64,000 nucleotides of DNA from Methanomassiliicoccales archaeon (GCA_038740345.1 JAVYMA010000010.1:1-64000), one strand, 5' to 3'; numbered from the stretch's first letter, positions 18,010 through 27,013 are shown. Numbers and translations are program-made. The notes: generated by a model not told the origin, from the letters alone.

Positions 18010-20238
18010 ATGAAGATAGTTGTTGCGGTATTGACAGTTCTGTTGCTGGCAAGTGCGCTCAATGTGTCGCTCATTTCTCCAGTTGCAGGATCTGATAGCG
18101 GTTTGATGGGATATTGGAACTTCGATGAGGGCTCTGGTTCGGTGGCTCATGATTCCAGCGGGCACGGCTTCGATGGTGCTCTGATAGGCTTCACCGCGAA
18201 TCCCTGGACCACAGGCAGGCTGGGCGGAGGATTGGCTTTCGATGGCTATGGCTTCGTAGACATCGGTAATCATCCTGAGCTCAAACCATCTATGGCCATA
18301 ACCGTGGAGGCATGGGTAAAATACGATGTCTTTTTCCTTGACAACAAAGGCCATGCCATTATCAGCGAAGGGGAGTATTATCAATCGACAGGATTCATGG
18401 TATACCAAGCCACAGGCTCTCCTTATAACAGGGTGCAATTCTTCATTTGCACCGAGAATGGAAAATTCATCGGGTTCTCTTCATCGACTCTATCCACGGG
18501 CGTATGGTATCATTTGGCCATGACCTATGATCGCTCCTTCCTGAGGTTGTACATCAACGGCTATCTAGACTCAACGATTGCAGCCACGGGCCGTATCGAT
18601 TGGATCCCAGAATACAAGTTGCTGATCGGCAGCACTTATACGGAATCCGGAGCCAAGTTCAAAGGCACAATCGATGAAGTGCGGATATGGAACCAGGCCA
18701 TGGTGCCGGTGAGATTCACGCAAAGTGGGCTGGATACCACGGCAGTAGGAACCGTGGTATCCGTGGCGGACCCCGTTAACCTGGCGTATGCGCATCTGCC
18801 TCACGTGCTCATGGTCAAGCCAGGTACCGAAATAGGCTATGACTTCAAGGATGTGGTGGGCAGCAGCGTGCAGGGGCGTTATTTCAAGCTCTTGAGCGTT
18901 AATCCAGCAGAGCCTTCTACTGTTGTCACCTCTCCCATGACCATCACAGGCATCTATAGTACCCAGAACTATCCTGTGGCCAATGCTGGCGGGCCGTATA
19001 CCGCGATCGAAGGCTCACCTATAACCTTCAACGCCTCCGCTTCTTCTGACCCCAACGGGGATCAGCTTAGTTTCCGCTGGGATTTCGATGGCGATGGGAT
19101 CTGGGACACCAATTACTCCTCCTCTGCCACGGTGGAACATACATGGTTCGATGATTACTCAGGGCAGGTGCGTGTGGGCGTATCTGACGGGAATGTGGAG
19201 TCACTCGCCTACGCCACAGTTAACGTGGCCAACGCGGAGCCCAAGCCTGATGGGATGGACGATGTCGCAATGGAGGAGGGAAAAATCTTCGCAACATGTA
19301 GCAGCTTCGCCGACCCTGGTGAGGACATCTGGTGGGGCTTGGTCGATTATGGAGACGGGGGAGGGTCGCAGCCATTGGCTCTTGCCGGAAAGAACTACAA
19401 CCTCAGCCATATGTACGTCGATGATGGTGAATACATTCTGAACGTGACCGTAGGTGATGATGATGGAGGAATCGGCTCGGCTTCAGCGACGATCAAGGTG
19501 AACAACGTTGCCCCACAGATACTCTCCGTGGAATGTCCGCTGGATCCGGTCAGGATAGGTTCGGCTGTGTATTTTAAAGTCACATGGACAGACCCTGGTG
19601 TGTTGGATACCCAGGTCGTGGAATGGAGCTGGTCTGACGGCTCCTCCACTTTAATAGAAATAAATACGGGCGGGAATGGCTCGTCCACCACTCAGCACAC
19701 TTTCACATCACCAGGCGTGTACCTAATCACGGTCAAGGTGACGGACAAGGACGGGGGGAGCGATTTGGCAGCATGCGAGAATTATGTCGTGGTCTACGAT
19801 CCCACCACAGGCTTCGTCACTGGCGGTGGGTGGATATGGTCCCCGGCGGGAGCCTACACGGCCGACCCGACATTGAGCGGGAAGGCCACCTTCGGCTTCG
19901 TTTCGAAATACCAGAAAGGGGCCAATGTGCCTACAGGCAACACTGAGTTCCAGTTCCATGTCGCAGGCTTGAACTTCAAGAGTAGCAGCTATCAGTGGCT
20001 GGTGATAGCCGGGACCAAGGCCATATTCAAGGGCACGGGCACCATAAACGGCGAGGGCAGCTACAGCTTCATGATATCAGCTATAGATGGAGGCACTAAA
20101 GCCCCGGACATGTTCCGAATAAAGATTTGGGATGCTGCAACGGGGGAACTGGTCTATGACAACATGCTGGGTGCCTCGGAGACGGCGGACCCCACCACGG
20201 CCATTTCTGGGGGAAGCATAGTCATCCATACCAAGTGA
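18010..20238 (+). CDS. secreted LamG / PKD-repeat protein
   Basis: A 742-residue exported protein. It has a signal peptide (residues ~1-27, hydrophobic core then SPVAGSDS). A LamG/concanavalin-like sugar-binding domain follows (about 30-235: GLMGYWNFDEGSGSVAHDSSG, FKGTIDEVRIWN). Three PKD-type beta domains (about 322-405, 410-500, 503-597) follow, the first with GGPYTAIEGSPITFNAS and WDFDGDG. The C-terminal module (about 600-742) starts GFVTGGGWI and resembles the 'post-COAP-1' module of bacterial surface proteins. No C-terminal membrane anchor is seen. Probably a surface or extracellular carbohydrate- or protein-binding adhesin; no catalytic domain recognised. Confidence 0.82.
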   Translation: MKIVVAVLTVLLLASALNVSLISPVAGSDSGLMGYWNFDEGSGSVAHDSSGHGFDGALIGFTANPWTTGRLGGGLAFDGYGFVDIGNHPELKPSMAITVEAWVKYDVFFLDNKGHAIISEGEYYQSTGFMVYQATGSPYNRVQFFICTENGKFIGFSSSTLSTGVWYHLAMTYDRSFLRLYINGYLDSTIAATGRIDWIPEYKLLIGSTYTESGAKFKGTIDEVRIWNQAMVPVRFTQSGLDTTAVGTVVSVADPVNLAYAHLPHVLMVKPGTEIGYDFKDVVGSSVQGRYFKLLSVNPAEPSTVVTSPMTITGIYSTQNYPVANAGGPYTAIEGSPITFNASASSDPNGDQLSFRWDFDGDGIWDTNYSSSATVEHTWFDDYSGQVRVGVSDGNVESLAYATVNVANAEPKPDGMDDVAMEEGKIFATCSSFADPGEDIWWGLVDYGDGGGSQPLALAGKNYNLSHMYVDDGEYILNVTVGDDDGGIGSASATIKVNNVAPQILSVECPLDPVRIGSAVYFKVTWTDPGVLDTQVVEWSWSDGSSTLIEINTGGNGSSTTQHTFTSPGVYLITVKVTDKDGGSDLAACENYVVVYDPTTGFVTGGGWIWSPAGAYTADPTLSGKATFGFVSKYQKGANVPTGNTEFQFHVAGLNFKSSSYQWLVIAGTKAIFKGTGTINGEGSYSFMISAIDGGTKAPDMFRIKIWDAATGELVYDNMLGASETADPTTAISGGSIVIHTK

Positions 20239-20256
20239 GCCATGCCAAATCCAATC

Positions 20257-20278
20257 TTTTTTTTTATTTCTTTTATTT
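20257..20278 (+). terminator. T-tract terminator
   Basis: Nine consecutive T at 20257-20265 followed by further T-rich sequence, 18 bases after the LamG/PKD stop. It has the form of an archaeal intrinsic termination signal. No strong hairpin precedes it. Confidence 0.45.
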
Positions 20279-20368
20279 ACCACATAAGCCTCGATGGAAA
20301 TGATACAAGAGTTTTCCGTGAAATTAGAAAGAAAATGAAATAAGAGGTTTGAGCCCCCAGCTTCGCCA

Positions 20369-22075
20369 TCACATCTGCGTGACGGTTATGTTGCTGAAGG
20401 TGGCGCTGTGAGTGGCACCATAGCCAAAAATCCCGTAGAACACCTGCAGTGCGTGCATGTCCGCCACGAAGGTCATACCTGCGGGCGACAGTTCGATGGT
20501 GTTCCAGTTGCCGTCGGTCTCGAAGCCCTGCCATTTGCCATTGATTCTCATATAAGCCTCACCAGTGATATCGCTGGTGGCATGCAGGAATATCTCGATT
20601 TGATATATGCCTCCGGTATTGGCCGTATCATCGCTCTGCCATGGGTCTACCCCATCCCTGTCCCACCACACGCGATGATTACTCCATGGGACTGGCGGTA
20701 CATAAGGCAGGTTATAATCTCCCTCTCCAGCACCTCCCCTCCTCTGTAGTATCAGTTTGTCATCGAGGTCCAAGGAAGGCATTCCCACAGGGTCAGGATC
20801 GAAGGTGTTTGCGCTCCAATCATAATCTGTGGCTAACCACACGCCAGCTCCCTCAAGGATCGGAGTTCCTGCTTTATAGGTGAAGTACATCGCCCAATTG
20901 GCCCCAGGGAATTGATATCCATTCGCCCATGCGCTCTCGCAGCGGTCGATGACCTTGTAGCATACGCTGAGCTTGTAGATGAGCCCGGCAGGATTACTGT
21001 AGGCGTCGCCCCAACTGAAGTAGTTCAAAGCGCGTAGCTGCAGCTCATTGCCTCCTGGCACTATGATTCCCGCGGGCACGGGGAATTGCTCCACAGTGGA
21101 CCATTCCTGATGGTCCGGGCCATCTTTGTTCATATTGCCATCGCCACCCAGGACCACTCCATTTATGCCGATCACATAGGCATTATCGGCATTGGATGAC
21201 AACAAGCTGGCTTGAATGTCGAAGGCATTGGAGGGCAATGTGAACTTCTCCCGGAACCACCAGCCGCCCTCAGGTACAGTGTTGTATTCCTCCCCGGGGT
21301 CGGTGAGCTCGGTCCGCCATATCCAGTAAGCGCCAGGTATGGTCGGCCAGGATGGGTGGGCCCAGCAATGGACTGCTGGATACCAAGTGCTGTTGTCGCC
21401 TGACCACTCGGTGTTGGCATCGCTCACGATTTGCATACAGTATTCTGATACGTGGATCAATTCCGCGTGCGCGGCCACGTAAAGGTCTTTGGTTGGGTCC
21501 TTCAATTTGCCCTGCAATTCGTAGCAATAGAGCTTCTCAGTTACTGGCGGAACGTGGCACATGCCCATGGGGAACTTCCCTGGGATGGGGTTGCCGGTTT
21601 TGGTCTGGGGTATTCCCTTCATACTATCCGCCACGGCGGCATGCGTCTCCGTCATATACCATCCTTCGGCATCCACCACGAAGCGGATGTACAGCCTGTC
21701 GTTCACCCTCCACACTTCCACTTGGCCTACGTCGAGATACTTACCCGCCATTAGGTCGACGGTCTTGGTGGCATAGACCGCTCCCGAAGGATTGAAGTCG
21801 TCCGAGCCCACGGATCTCATGCCCAATTGGGCCCAGGCATGCGCTGAGCCACCGACATCGTCCACCATTCCTCTCGCATCATAGGTGAAACTTATCACTA
21901 TGTCTCCCTTGGTCAAGTCCCAGATCTCGTCGAAATGGTTTTTCTGAAAGCCTCCCGACACCGTTACTTCGCCATAGTTCGAGGATCCCCCTCTAACCTG
22001 CTCTCCCAAAAAGATCCCGGCCAGTGCCGTAAGCAGGAAAGAAATGGCGATGAATGTAGCTATCGCTTTTCTCAT
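20369..22075 (-). CDS. large secreted protein of unknown function
   Basis: A 568-residue exported protein. The signal peptide is clear (KAIATFIAISFLLTALAGIFLG, residues ~3-24). The rest is rich in Trp, Gly, Asp and Tyr with no long hydrophobic segment, as in extracellular beta-sandwich proteins. A segment with GWWFREKFTLPSNAF, then GINGVVLGGDGN and NELQLRALNYF (about 270-350), looks like a galactose-binding-type fold, but this is inferred. The C-terminal quarter may be a further carbohydrate-binding-like domain. Convergent with the LamG/PKD gene, so the two secreted proteins share the terminator region. No enzyme motif recognised. Confidence 0.7.
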   Translation of the reverse strand: MRKAIATFIAISFLLTALAGIFLGEQVRGGSSNYGEVTVSGGFQKNHFDEIWDLTKGDIVISFTYDARGMVDDVGGSAHAWAQLGMRSVGSDDFNPSGAVYATKTVDLMAGKYLDVGQVEVWRVNDRLYIRFVVDAEGWYMTETHAAVADSMKGIPQTKTGNPIPGKFPMGMCHVPPVTEKLYCYELQGKLKDPTKDLYVAAHAELIHVSEYCMQIVSDANTEWSGDNSTWYPAVHCWAHPSWPTIPGAYWIWRTELTDPGEEYNTVPEGGWWFREKFTLPSNAFDIQASLLSSNADNAYVIGINGVVLGGDGNMNKDGPDHQEWSTVEQFPVPAGIIVPGGNELQLRALNYFSWGDAYSNPAGLIYKLSVCYKVIDRCESAWANGYQFPGANWAMYFTYKAGTPILEGAGVWLATDYDWSANTFDPDPVGMPSLDLDDKLILQRRGGAGEGDYNLPYVPPVPWSNHRVWWDRDGVDPWQSDDTANTGGIYQIEIFLHATSDITGEAYMRINGKWQGFETDGNWNTIELSPAGMTFVADMHALQVFYGIFGYGATHSATFSNITVTQM

Positions 22076-22332
22076 GTGCTATCCTCCTCCCTATTTGCTC
22101 GTTTAAGAGCGTTTAATAAAAAATTAGAGCCTCAAATTTATAAATTTAATTTCAAACGGTTGGAGGAGTTGTGAGATTGATTTTGTTTGAACCGAACACA
22201 CAACATTAATGAAATATTGATGCAGGCCAACAGGAAAAGTACTTACCTTCACGCGATATTAAAACCATGATGCTTTAGGCGTGGGGATTAGGGGGCCAAA
22301 ACGATGAGAAACAACCTGGAGGGGTAAAGGTT

Positions 22333-23160
22333 TTGAGCATCAGGCAGTCAGAGAACCGGAATTTAATTTTGTTCTTCGTAATCACCTTCCTGTTCACGTG
22401 GTCCTTCTGGGTGCCACAGGCATTGGTGTCCACGGGCATTTTGTCCCTTCCTGCCCCCCTGTCAGATTTCCTATTCAGCCCTTTTAACCCGGCCGCCTTC
22501 GGACCCCTGGTCTCAGCCTTCATCCTGACCTACTTTAAGGAGCGAGGAAAGGGTGTGAGGATTCTCTTAAGGAGAGGTGTGGATTACAAATTTGACAAGA
22601 GGTGGCTGATACCGATCTTCTTCTTTTTCCCTGCCCTCACAGGGGGCGCGCTCCTGTTGGCCGTGCTGAGCGGGGATGACATGCCCGGCCTGACGGCATT
22701 ATCGAATCCCGCGTCCATCCTGATGGCGTTCGTCTTCATATTCTTCCTCGGAGGCCCATTCCAAGAGGAATGGGGCTGGAGGGGATACGCCCTGGACAGG
22801 CTGCAATCAAGGTGGAACGCTCTCTACTCTAGCATCATTTTGGGGTTGTTCTGGGGGGCCTGGCATCTACCTTTGTTCTTCATCTCCGGGACCATCCAAT
22901 CCCAGACCCCGATATGGGGCTTCATGATCCTGATCATGTGTGGGACCGTCTTCTTCACTTGGGTATATAACAACACTGGAGGTAGCATATTGGCCGCCAT
23001 GCTTTTCCACACTACCAACAACCTATCGTTCTATTTATTTCCGACTCTTCAAACACAATTGGGAGGACTTTATCTTTTGGTATTAAATATAATAATTGTA
23101 ATAATTATTCTAGTTATTTGGGGGCCAAAGACATTGAAACGTGTAATGAAAAATAATTAA
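22333..23160 (+). CDS. CPBP family intramembrane metalloprotease
   Basis: A 275-residue CAAX-protease/Abi family member with about eight membrane helices. Motif 1 is EEWGWRGYALDRLQ (two Glu and the Arg), motif 2 is FWGAWHLPLFF, motif 3 is FHTTNNLSFYLF. It starts with TTG at 22333 behind a GGAGGGG-like site. The last ~40 codons switch abruptly to AT-rich triplets (many ATA, ATT, AAT), coinciding with the left edge of the AT-rich methyltransferase island. This suggests the 3' end was replaced or extended when the island arrived. Confidence 0.85.
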   Translation: MSIRQSENRNLILFFVITFLFTWSFWVPQALVSTGILSLPAPLSDFLFSPFNPAAFGPLVSAFILTYFKERGKGVRILLRRGVDYKFDKRWLIPIFFFFPALTGGALLLAVLSGDDMPGLTALSNPASILMAFVFIFFLGGPFQEEWGWRGYALDRLQSRWNALYSSIILGLFWGAWHLPLFFISGTIQSQTPIWGFMILIMCGTVFFTWVYNNTGGSILAAMLFHTTNNLSFYLFPTLQTQLGGLYLLVLNIIIVIIILVIWGPKTLKRVMKNN

Positions 23161-23241
23161 CAAATGAGAAATAAATATAAAATTTTATTTAAAAGTATTT
23201 TTATTATAAAATATAACTAAAATTTTTCTAAGTTATTTTGG

Positions 23242-23265
23242 CTGTCAATGAGTGACAGTACTCAT
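23242..23265. repeat. overlapping mutually exclusive inverted repeats
   Basis: CTGTCA (23242-23247) pairs with TGACAG (23253-23258). The overlapping ATGAGT (23248-23253) pairs with ACTCAT (23260-23265). Both stems are perfect 6-mers and cannot form together. They lie between two convergent genes at the left edge of the AT-rich island. Confidence 0.45.
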
Positions 23266-23407
23266 TTGTTTATTCGATTTATAAGTGCAATTTTTTTAAT
23301 TTGAATATTTTTTAAAACAATTTGTTCCCAAGAAGCTTGTATTTTATTAACTATTAAAAAATAATTATTATGGATTTTGTATCATTTTATAATTTATCAT
23401 AAAAAAT

Positions 23408-24022
23408 TCACAATTCTTTTATTAATTTTCGAAATTTTATTTCATTTATTTTATCATAAAACAACTCGATATTATAACCTAATATTTCGAGAAATAATTT
23501 TTGCTTTCCTTTAAGCTCAAAATCTAGCATCTTCGGCACTTTAAAATGGACATTATCATAATTAAAAAGTACCAAAAAATCGGCAAATCTTGTATTTCTT
23601 ATAATAAGATCTTTGAAACTTTCTAAAAGAATCATTATCTCATTTAATTCTATAGTAAAAAAAATATAATACTCAATTTTTTCAAAATAGGTTTCGATTA
23701 TCTTTCTGACAGATAACAAATCGGCGGTAATTGGAATTTCCAATACGATAAAATTTATGGAATCCTCATTCTTATATTCATTTAAGATATTTTCCAAATC
23801 TATTTTTGACGTACAGCAGAAACAACCACTTGTTATGTATTCATTGTGCACTTTAATTTCGCGATTTTTGCAAGAACTTAATTCCAAAGGCTCAGCGATC
23901 TCTCGAATAAATAAAATATCATTCGCATTAAGAGTATTAAATATATTCATTAGTGTCCATTTTATTATAATCTCCTTCGTCAATCTATTTATGCCGCCTA
24001 CTAATATTACTCTTTTAATCAT
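23408..24022 (-). CDS. degenerate CobW/HypB-like protein lacking a P-loop
   Basis: A 204-residue protein whose SGCFCCTSKIDLENIL segment (residues ~66-81) matches the metal-binding CXCC motif of COG0523/CobW GTPases. The N-terminal VILVGGINRLTKE occupies the place of the Walker A loop but lacks the GXXXXGK[ST] residues. No NKXD-type base-recognition motif is clear (VLFNYDNVHF is where it would be). It is also shorter than CobW (~320). It is likely a metal- or cofactor-binding accessory that does not hydrolyse GTP. Divergent from the corrinoid protein gene, whose control region it shares, and AT-rich like the island. Confidence 0.6.
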   Translation of the reverse strand: MIKRVILVGGINRLTKEIIIKWTLMNIFNTLNANDILFIREIAEPLELSSCKNREIKVHNEYITSGCFCCTSKIDLENILNEYKNEDSINFIVLEIPITADLLSVRKIIETYFEKIEYYIFFTIELNEIMILLESFKDLIIRNTRFADFLVLFNYDNVHFKVPKMLDFELKGKQKLFLEILGYNIELFYDKINEIKFRKLIKEL

Positions 24023-24115
24023 TGCTTGATATCATCCATATTTATTATTTAACTTCTAATTTCTATCATTCAATTTTTAAAAGGGTTCATAAACAATTTA
24101 ATCAACTAAATGTAA

Positions 24116-24134
24116 GTGGGTTGGTTTAACCCAC
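24116..24134 (+). promoter_or_regulatory. hairpin in the corrinoid operon leader
   Basis: A perfect 7-bp stem, GTGGGTT (24116-24122) with AACCCAC (24128-24134), around a 5-base loop. It lies about 85-100 bases before the corrinoid gene. A TATA-like TTTTTAAAA at 24074-24082 would start transcription near 24105, so the hairpin would be close to the 5' end of the mRNA. It could equally be a DNA operator. Confidence 0.45.
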
Positions 24135-24174
24135 CATGAAAATGCTTATTACATGACTTTTTAAAAATTAATTG

Positions 24175-24204
24175 AGCGGAGGGGAAACGAAATCCCCAAT
24201 CGCT
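24175..24204 (+). promoter_or_regulatory. second leader stem-loop just before the ribosome site
   Basis: AGCG (24175-24178) pairs with CGCT (24201-24204), and GGGGA (24181-24185) with TCCCC (24193-24197), around an AACGAAA loop. The stem ends directly before the AAGGGGG ribosome site (24205-24211) of the corrinoid gene, so it could influence translation. Proposed from complementarity only. Confidence 0.4.
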
Positions 24205-24217
24205 AAGGGGGTATTTA

Positions 24218-24850
24218 ATGAATAGCGTGTTTGAAAAATTGGAGAAAGCAGTCCTTGATATGGACGAAAACCTGGCTAAAAGCGCTGCCAACGAGGTTCT
24301 TTCAAAGAAACTCGATGTGGTTAGCGCGATTAATGATGGGCTAGTTAAGGGTATGAAGATTGTTGCCAGTAAATATGAAAAAGAGGAAATATTTCTCCCT
24401 CAAGTGTTGGCTTCCGCTAACGCCTTTTATGCGGCTTTTGACATTCTTCGGCCCCATATGTTGACAGGCGCTAAAACAGTGGGGAAGAAAGTAGCCATCT
24501 GTGTGGTCGAGGGGGACATCCACGATATTGGAAAAAATCTAGTAAAAACAATGATCGAAGCCAATGGCTATCATTGCATAGATATGGGTCGAGACGTACC
24601 CGTTGAAGATTTTGTGCAATGCATTGTCGAAAACAAACCTGAATTCGTGGCAATGTCAACATTGATGACGCCAACGATGAAAAGCATGCGAAGAGTAATT
24701 GAGGGCATGGTGGAAGAAGATGTTCGAGAGGGTCGCAAGGTTATGATAGGTGGAGGGCCCGTAGATGCAGAATTTGCTGATGAAATAGGAGCTGATTTCT
24801 ACGGTGAAGATGAGAATGAAGCGGTAAATTGGCTTAAGTCACAGGGGTGA
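24218..24850 (+). CDS. MtaC-like methyltransferase corrinoid protein
   Basis: A 210-residue methyl-carrier protein. The N-terminal helical cap (residues ~1-85: LEKAVLDMDENLAKSAANEVL, then EIFLPQVLASANAFYAAF) is followed by a B12-binding Rossmann domain (about 90-210). His102 in GDIHDIG is the lower axial cobalt ligand (DXHXXG). SLM-like residues follow in VAMSTLMTPTM and a GGGP in the last loop. The size is that of MtaC, MtbC, MttC and MtmC. It has a strong AGGGGG ribosome site and overlaps the following UroD gene by 4 bases. It should accept a methyl group from a substrate methyltransferase and pass it to a second methyltransferase. Confidence 0.93.
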   Translation: MNSVFEKLEKAVLDMDENLAKSAANEVLSKKLDVVSAINDGLVKGMKIVASKYEKEEIFLPQVLASANAFYAAFDILRPHMLTGAKTVGKKVAICVVEGDIHDIGKNLVKTMIEANGYHCIDMGRDVPVEDFVQCIVENKPEFVAMSTLMTPTMKSMRRVIEGMVEEDVREGRKVMIGGGPVDAEFADEIGADFYGEDENEAVNWLKSQG

Positions 24851-25917
24851 TGAAAATGACTGAAATGACTCCGTTACAAAGAGTAGTAACAACAATTCAA
24901 GGAGGTATTCCCGATCGAGTACCAGTAATTTTGTATTTCCAGTCGGCTGCTCAATATGCAGCAGTAAGAGATGATAATACTTGGTATGAGTTACTTAATA
25001 ATTCGACTAAGCTATATAAAAATATAGTACAACAATATGAATATTATGGAGCGGATAACTTCTTCCTTCCCTTAGATTTCAGGGTTGATGGAGAAGCTTT
25101 TGGCAGTAAATGTGAGTATTTATTAAAATGTGGAGGCGGAATGAGGATGCCAGTTGTGACTCAGTTCGCCATTCAAAGCAAGGATGAAATCGATGATTTG
25201 GAAATACCTGATCCAAAGAAAGCTGGCAGATGTCCAATAATACTTAAGACCATTGAAAAATTGAGCTCGAAATATGGTAATAAAGTACCAATTGTGGGTT
25301 TCATCAACTCTCCACCAGATGTGGCGACGGACATAATCAAAGGACATTATTCAACTGTACTTCCAATGATGGCAACTGACAAGGCATCCTTGCATAAGTT
25401 ATTAGCAAAGATCACAGAGTTCGAAATAGAGTTTGGAAAGGCGATGGTAGCCTCAGGAGCACATGCATTGGCAACTGTTGGAGGGGGATTCAATCACCTG
25501 ACTATTGGGCCGCAGCAGTTCAAGGAATTCGTAGCTAAATATCAGGCGCAAATAGTAAAAGGGGTAGGGGTACCTTATTGTTTCCACCAATGCCAAGATG
25601 CTACGCCGTTTTTTGACGATATCATAGGGACAGGTGCTGGTGCAGTGGCTTTCCATGAACTTGTCGACTTAAAATGGGCTAAGGAGAAATATGGGAAGAA
25701 AGTCATACTGGCTGGAAACCTTGGCGTCTCTGAGTCTCAGAGTGTGGCTTACGGTGGTACAGCGGAGGAAGTGGAAAGAGAAACGAAGAGAATTATTGAA
25801 ATTGGCAAACCAGGAGGGATGTTCTGGTTTAGTGCAGGTTGTGAAGTACACCATGCCCTACCGGAGAGGAACATACTCACTATGATAAAAGCTGCCAAAA
25901 AGTATGGTGCTTATTGA
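24847..25917 (+). CDS. divergent UroD-family methyltransferase, candidate substrate methyltransferase
   Basis: A 356-residue uroporphyrinogen-decarboxylase-fold protein of the methyltransferase branch. The zinc-ligand pattern is present: His247 and Cys249 (FHQCQD) and Cys332 (SAGCEV). The C-terminal motif is SAGCEVHHALPERN rather than the PGCGFAPETPLAN type of MtaA/MtbA found in the next gene, so the two paralogues are unlikely to be redundant. It is translationally coupled to the corrinoid gene (4-base overlap). UroD-family proteins are usually corrinoid:coenzyme M methyltransferases, but some act on the primary methyl donor. With no MtaB/MttB/MtmB/MtbB nearby, I infer it demethylates the unknown substrate. 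Confidence 0.85.
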   Translation: MMKMTEMTPLQRVVTTIQGGIPDRVPVILYFQSAAQYAAVRDDNTWYELLNNSTKLYKNIVQQYEYYGADNFFLPLDFRVDGEAFGSKCEYLLKCGGGMRMPVVTQFAIQSKDEIDDLEIPDPKKAGRCPIILKTIEKLSSKYGNKVPIVGFINSPPDVATDIIKGHYSTVLPMMATDKASLHKLLAKITEFEIEFGKAMVASGAHALATVGGGFNHLTIGPQQFKEFVAKYQAQIVKGVGVPYCFHQCQDATPFFDDIIGTGAGAVAFHELVDLKWAKEKYGKKVILAGNLGVSESQSVAYGGTAEEVERETKRIIEIGKPGGMFWFSAGCEVHHALPERNILTMIKAAKKYGAY

Positions 25918-25975
25918 TTAAGCAACTAAGAGATAAAACATCAAGCCTAATGATAAGATAGCGGAGGCTGAGACT

Positions 25976-27004
25976 CTGAATGAGAAGGACAGGCTCTTTA
26001 GAGTGCTAAATCAAGAAAAAGTGGATAGAATACCTTGTGTCAGTCCATTGCAGACAGGGACTTTAGATTTAATGAAAGCATCAGGAGCTTATTGGCCTCA
26101 TGCTAACAACGATGCCGCTCTTATGGCTAAATTGGGAAAGGCTGCATACGAGTTCGCGGGCATTGAAAGCGTAAGGATTCCATTCGACGTCTCAGTCGAC
26201 GCTTCAGCTTTTGGCGCTTTAACTGGTAAAGAGGGCATAGATCGCCAACCTTCAATTTTAAAGGCTCCCATCACCAGTCAGGAGGAACTTAATGCAGCTA
26301 AGATTCCTGATCCATACTCTGCAGGCCGTGCACCGGTTGTGCTTGAGGCAATCAAATTGTTATCAAAGGATCCAGAATTAAAGGACGTACCGATAATTTG
26401 TGCTATTGTAGGACCTTTCATGCTCGCTGGTCAGCTACGCGGTTCACAAGAAGCAATAATGGATGTAGCTCTAAAGCCAAATTTCATAAAAGGAATTCTG
26501 GAAAAAGCTACAGAGTGGAATATCGAATTTGCAAAAGCTGCTCTAGAATCAGGTGCAGACGTTATTGCTGTTATTGATGCAACGTCAAGTGGTGATGTTC
26601 TTGGTCCTAGCCAATATGCTGAGTTTGCAATGCCATACCAAAAGAGGGTTAATGAGGCAATTTGCAAAGCAGATGGATATTCAATCCTTCACATCTGTGG
26701 TAAGACCTCCAAGAATATGCAATTCATGCTTAAAACGAAAGCAAATGGAATAAGCGTGGACCAGCAAATGGATATCGGATGGGTGAAGCAACAGCTTATT
26801 GGTAAAGCAGCATGCATAGGTAATATAAGTCCAACTTCAACTCTTTTGTATAAGAAACCCTCTGATGTAGAGATTGAAGTTAAAAGGGTGATTTCGGCTG
26901 GAACAGATATTGTAGCTCCAGGTTGTGGTTTCGCTCCAGAGACCCCGCTCGCTAATATGAAGGCTATGGTGGAGGCAACAAAAAAGTACGGTTGCATTGG
27001 CTAG
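25976..27004 (+). CDS. MtaA/MtbA-like methylcobamide:CoM methyltransferase family protein
   Basis: A UroD-fold methyltransferase closely matching MtaA/MtbA: zinc ligands in LHICGK (HXC) and APGCGFAPETPLAN, plus GNISPTSTLLY before the last motif. It probably transfers the methyl group from the corrinoid protein to coenzyme M. The first in-frame ATG/GTG/TTG is GTG at 26003, which would delete the conserved N-terminal helix. The frame stays open upstream and reads NEKDRLFRVLNQEKVDRIP, the family start, directly after a CTG at 25976, which has a GGAGG site about 8 bases before it. I place the start at this CTG. Both nearby ATGs (25950, 25980) are out of frame. Confidence 0.85.
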   Translation: MNEKDRLFRVLNQEKVDRIPCVSPLQTGTLDLMKASGAYWPHANNDAALMAKLGKAAYEFAGIESVRIPFDVSVDASAFGALTGKEGIDRQPSILKAPITSQEELNAAKIPDPYSAGRAPVVLEAIKLLSKDPELKDVPIICAIVGPFMLAGQLRGSQEAIMDVALKPNFIKGILEKATEWNIEFAKAALESGADVIAVIDATSSGDVLGPSQYAEFAMPYQKRVNEAICKADGYSILHICGKTSKNMQFMLKTKANGISVDQQMDIGWVKQQLIGKAACIGNISPTSTLLYKKPSDVEIEVKRVISAGTDIVAPGCGFAPETPLANMKAMVEATKKYGCIG

Positions 27005-27013
27005 GTGCGACAA

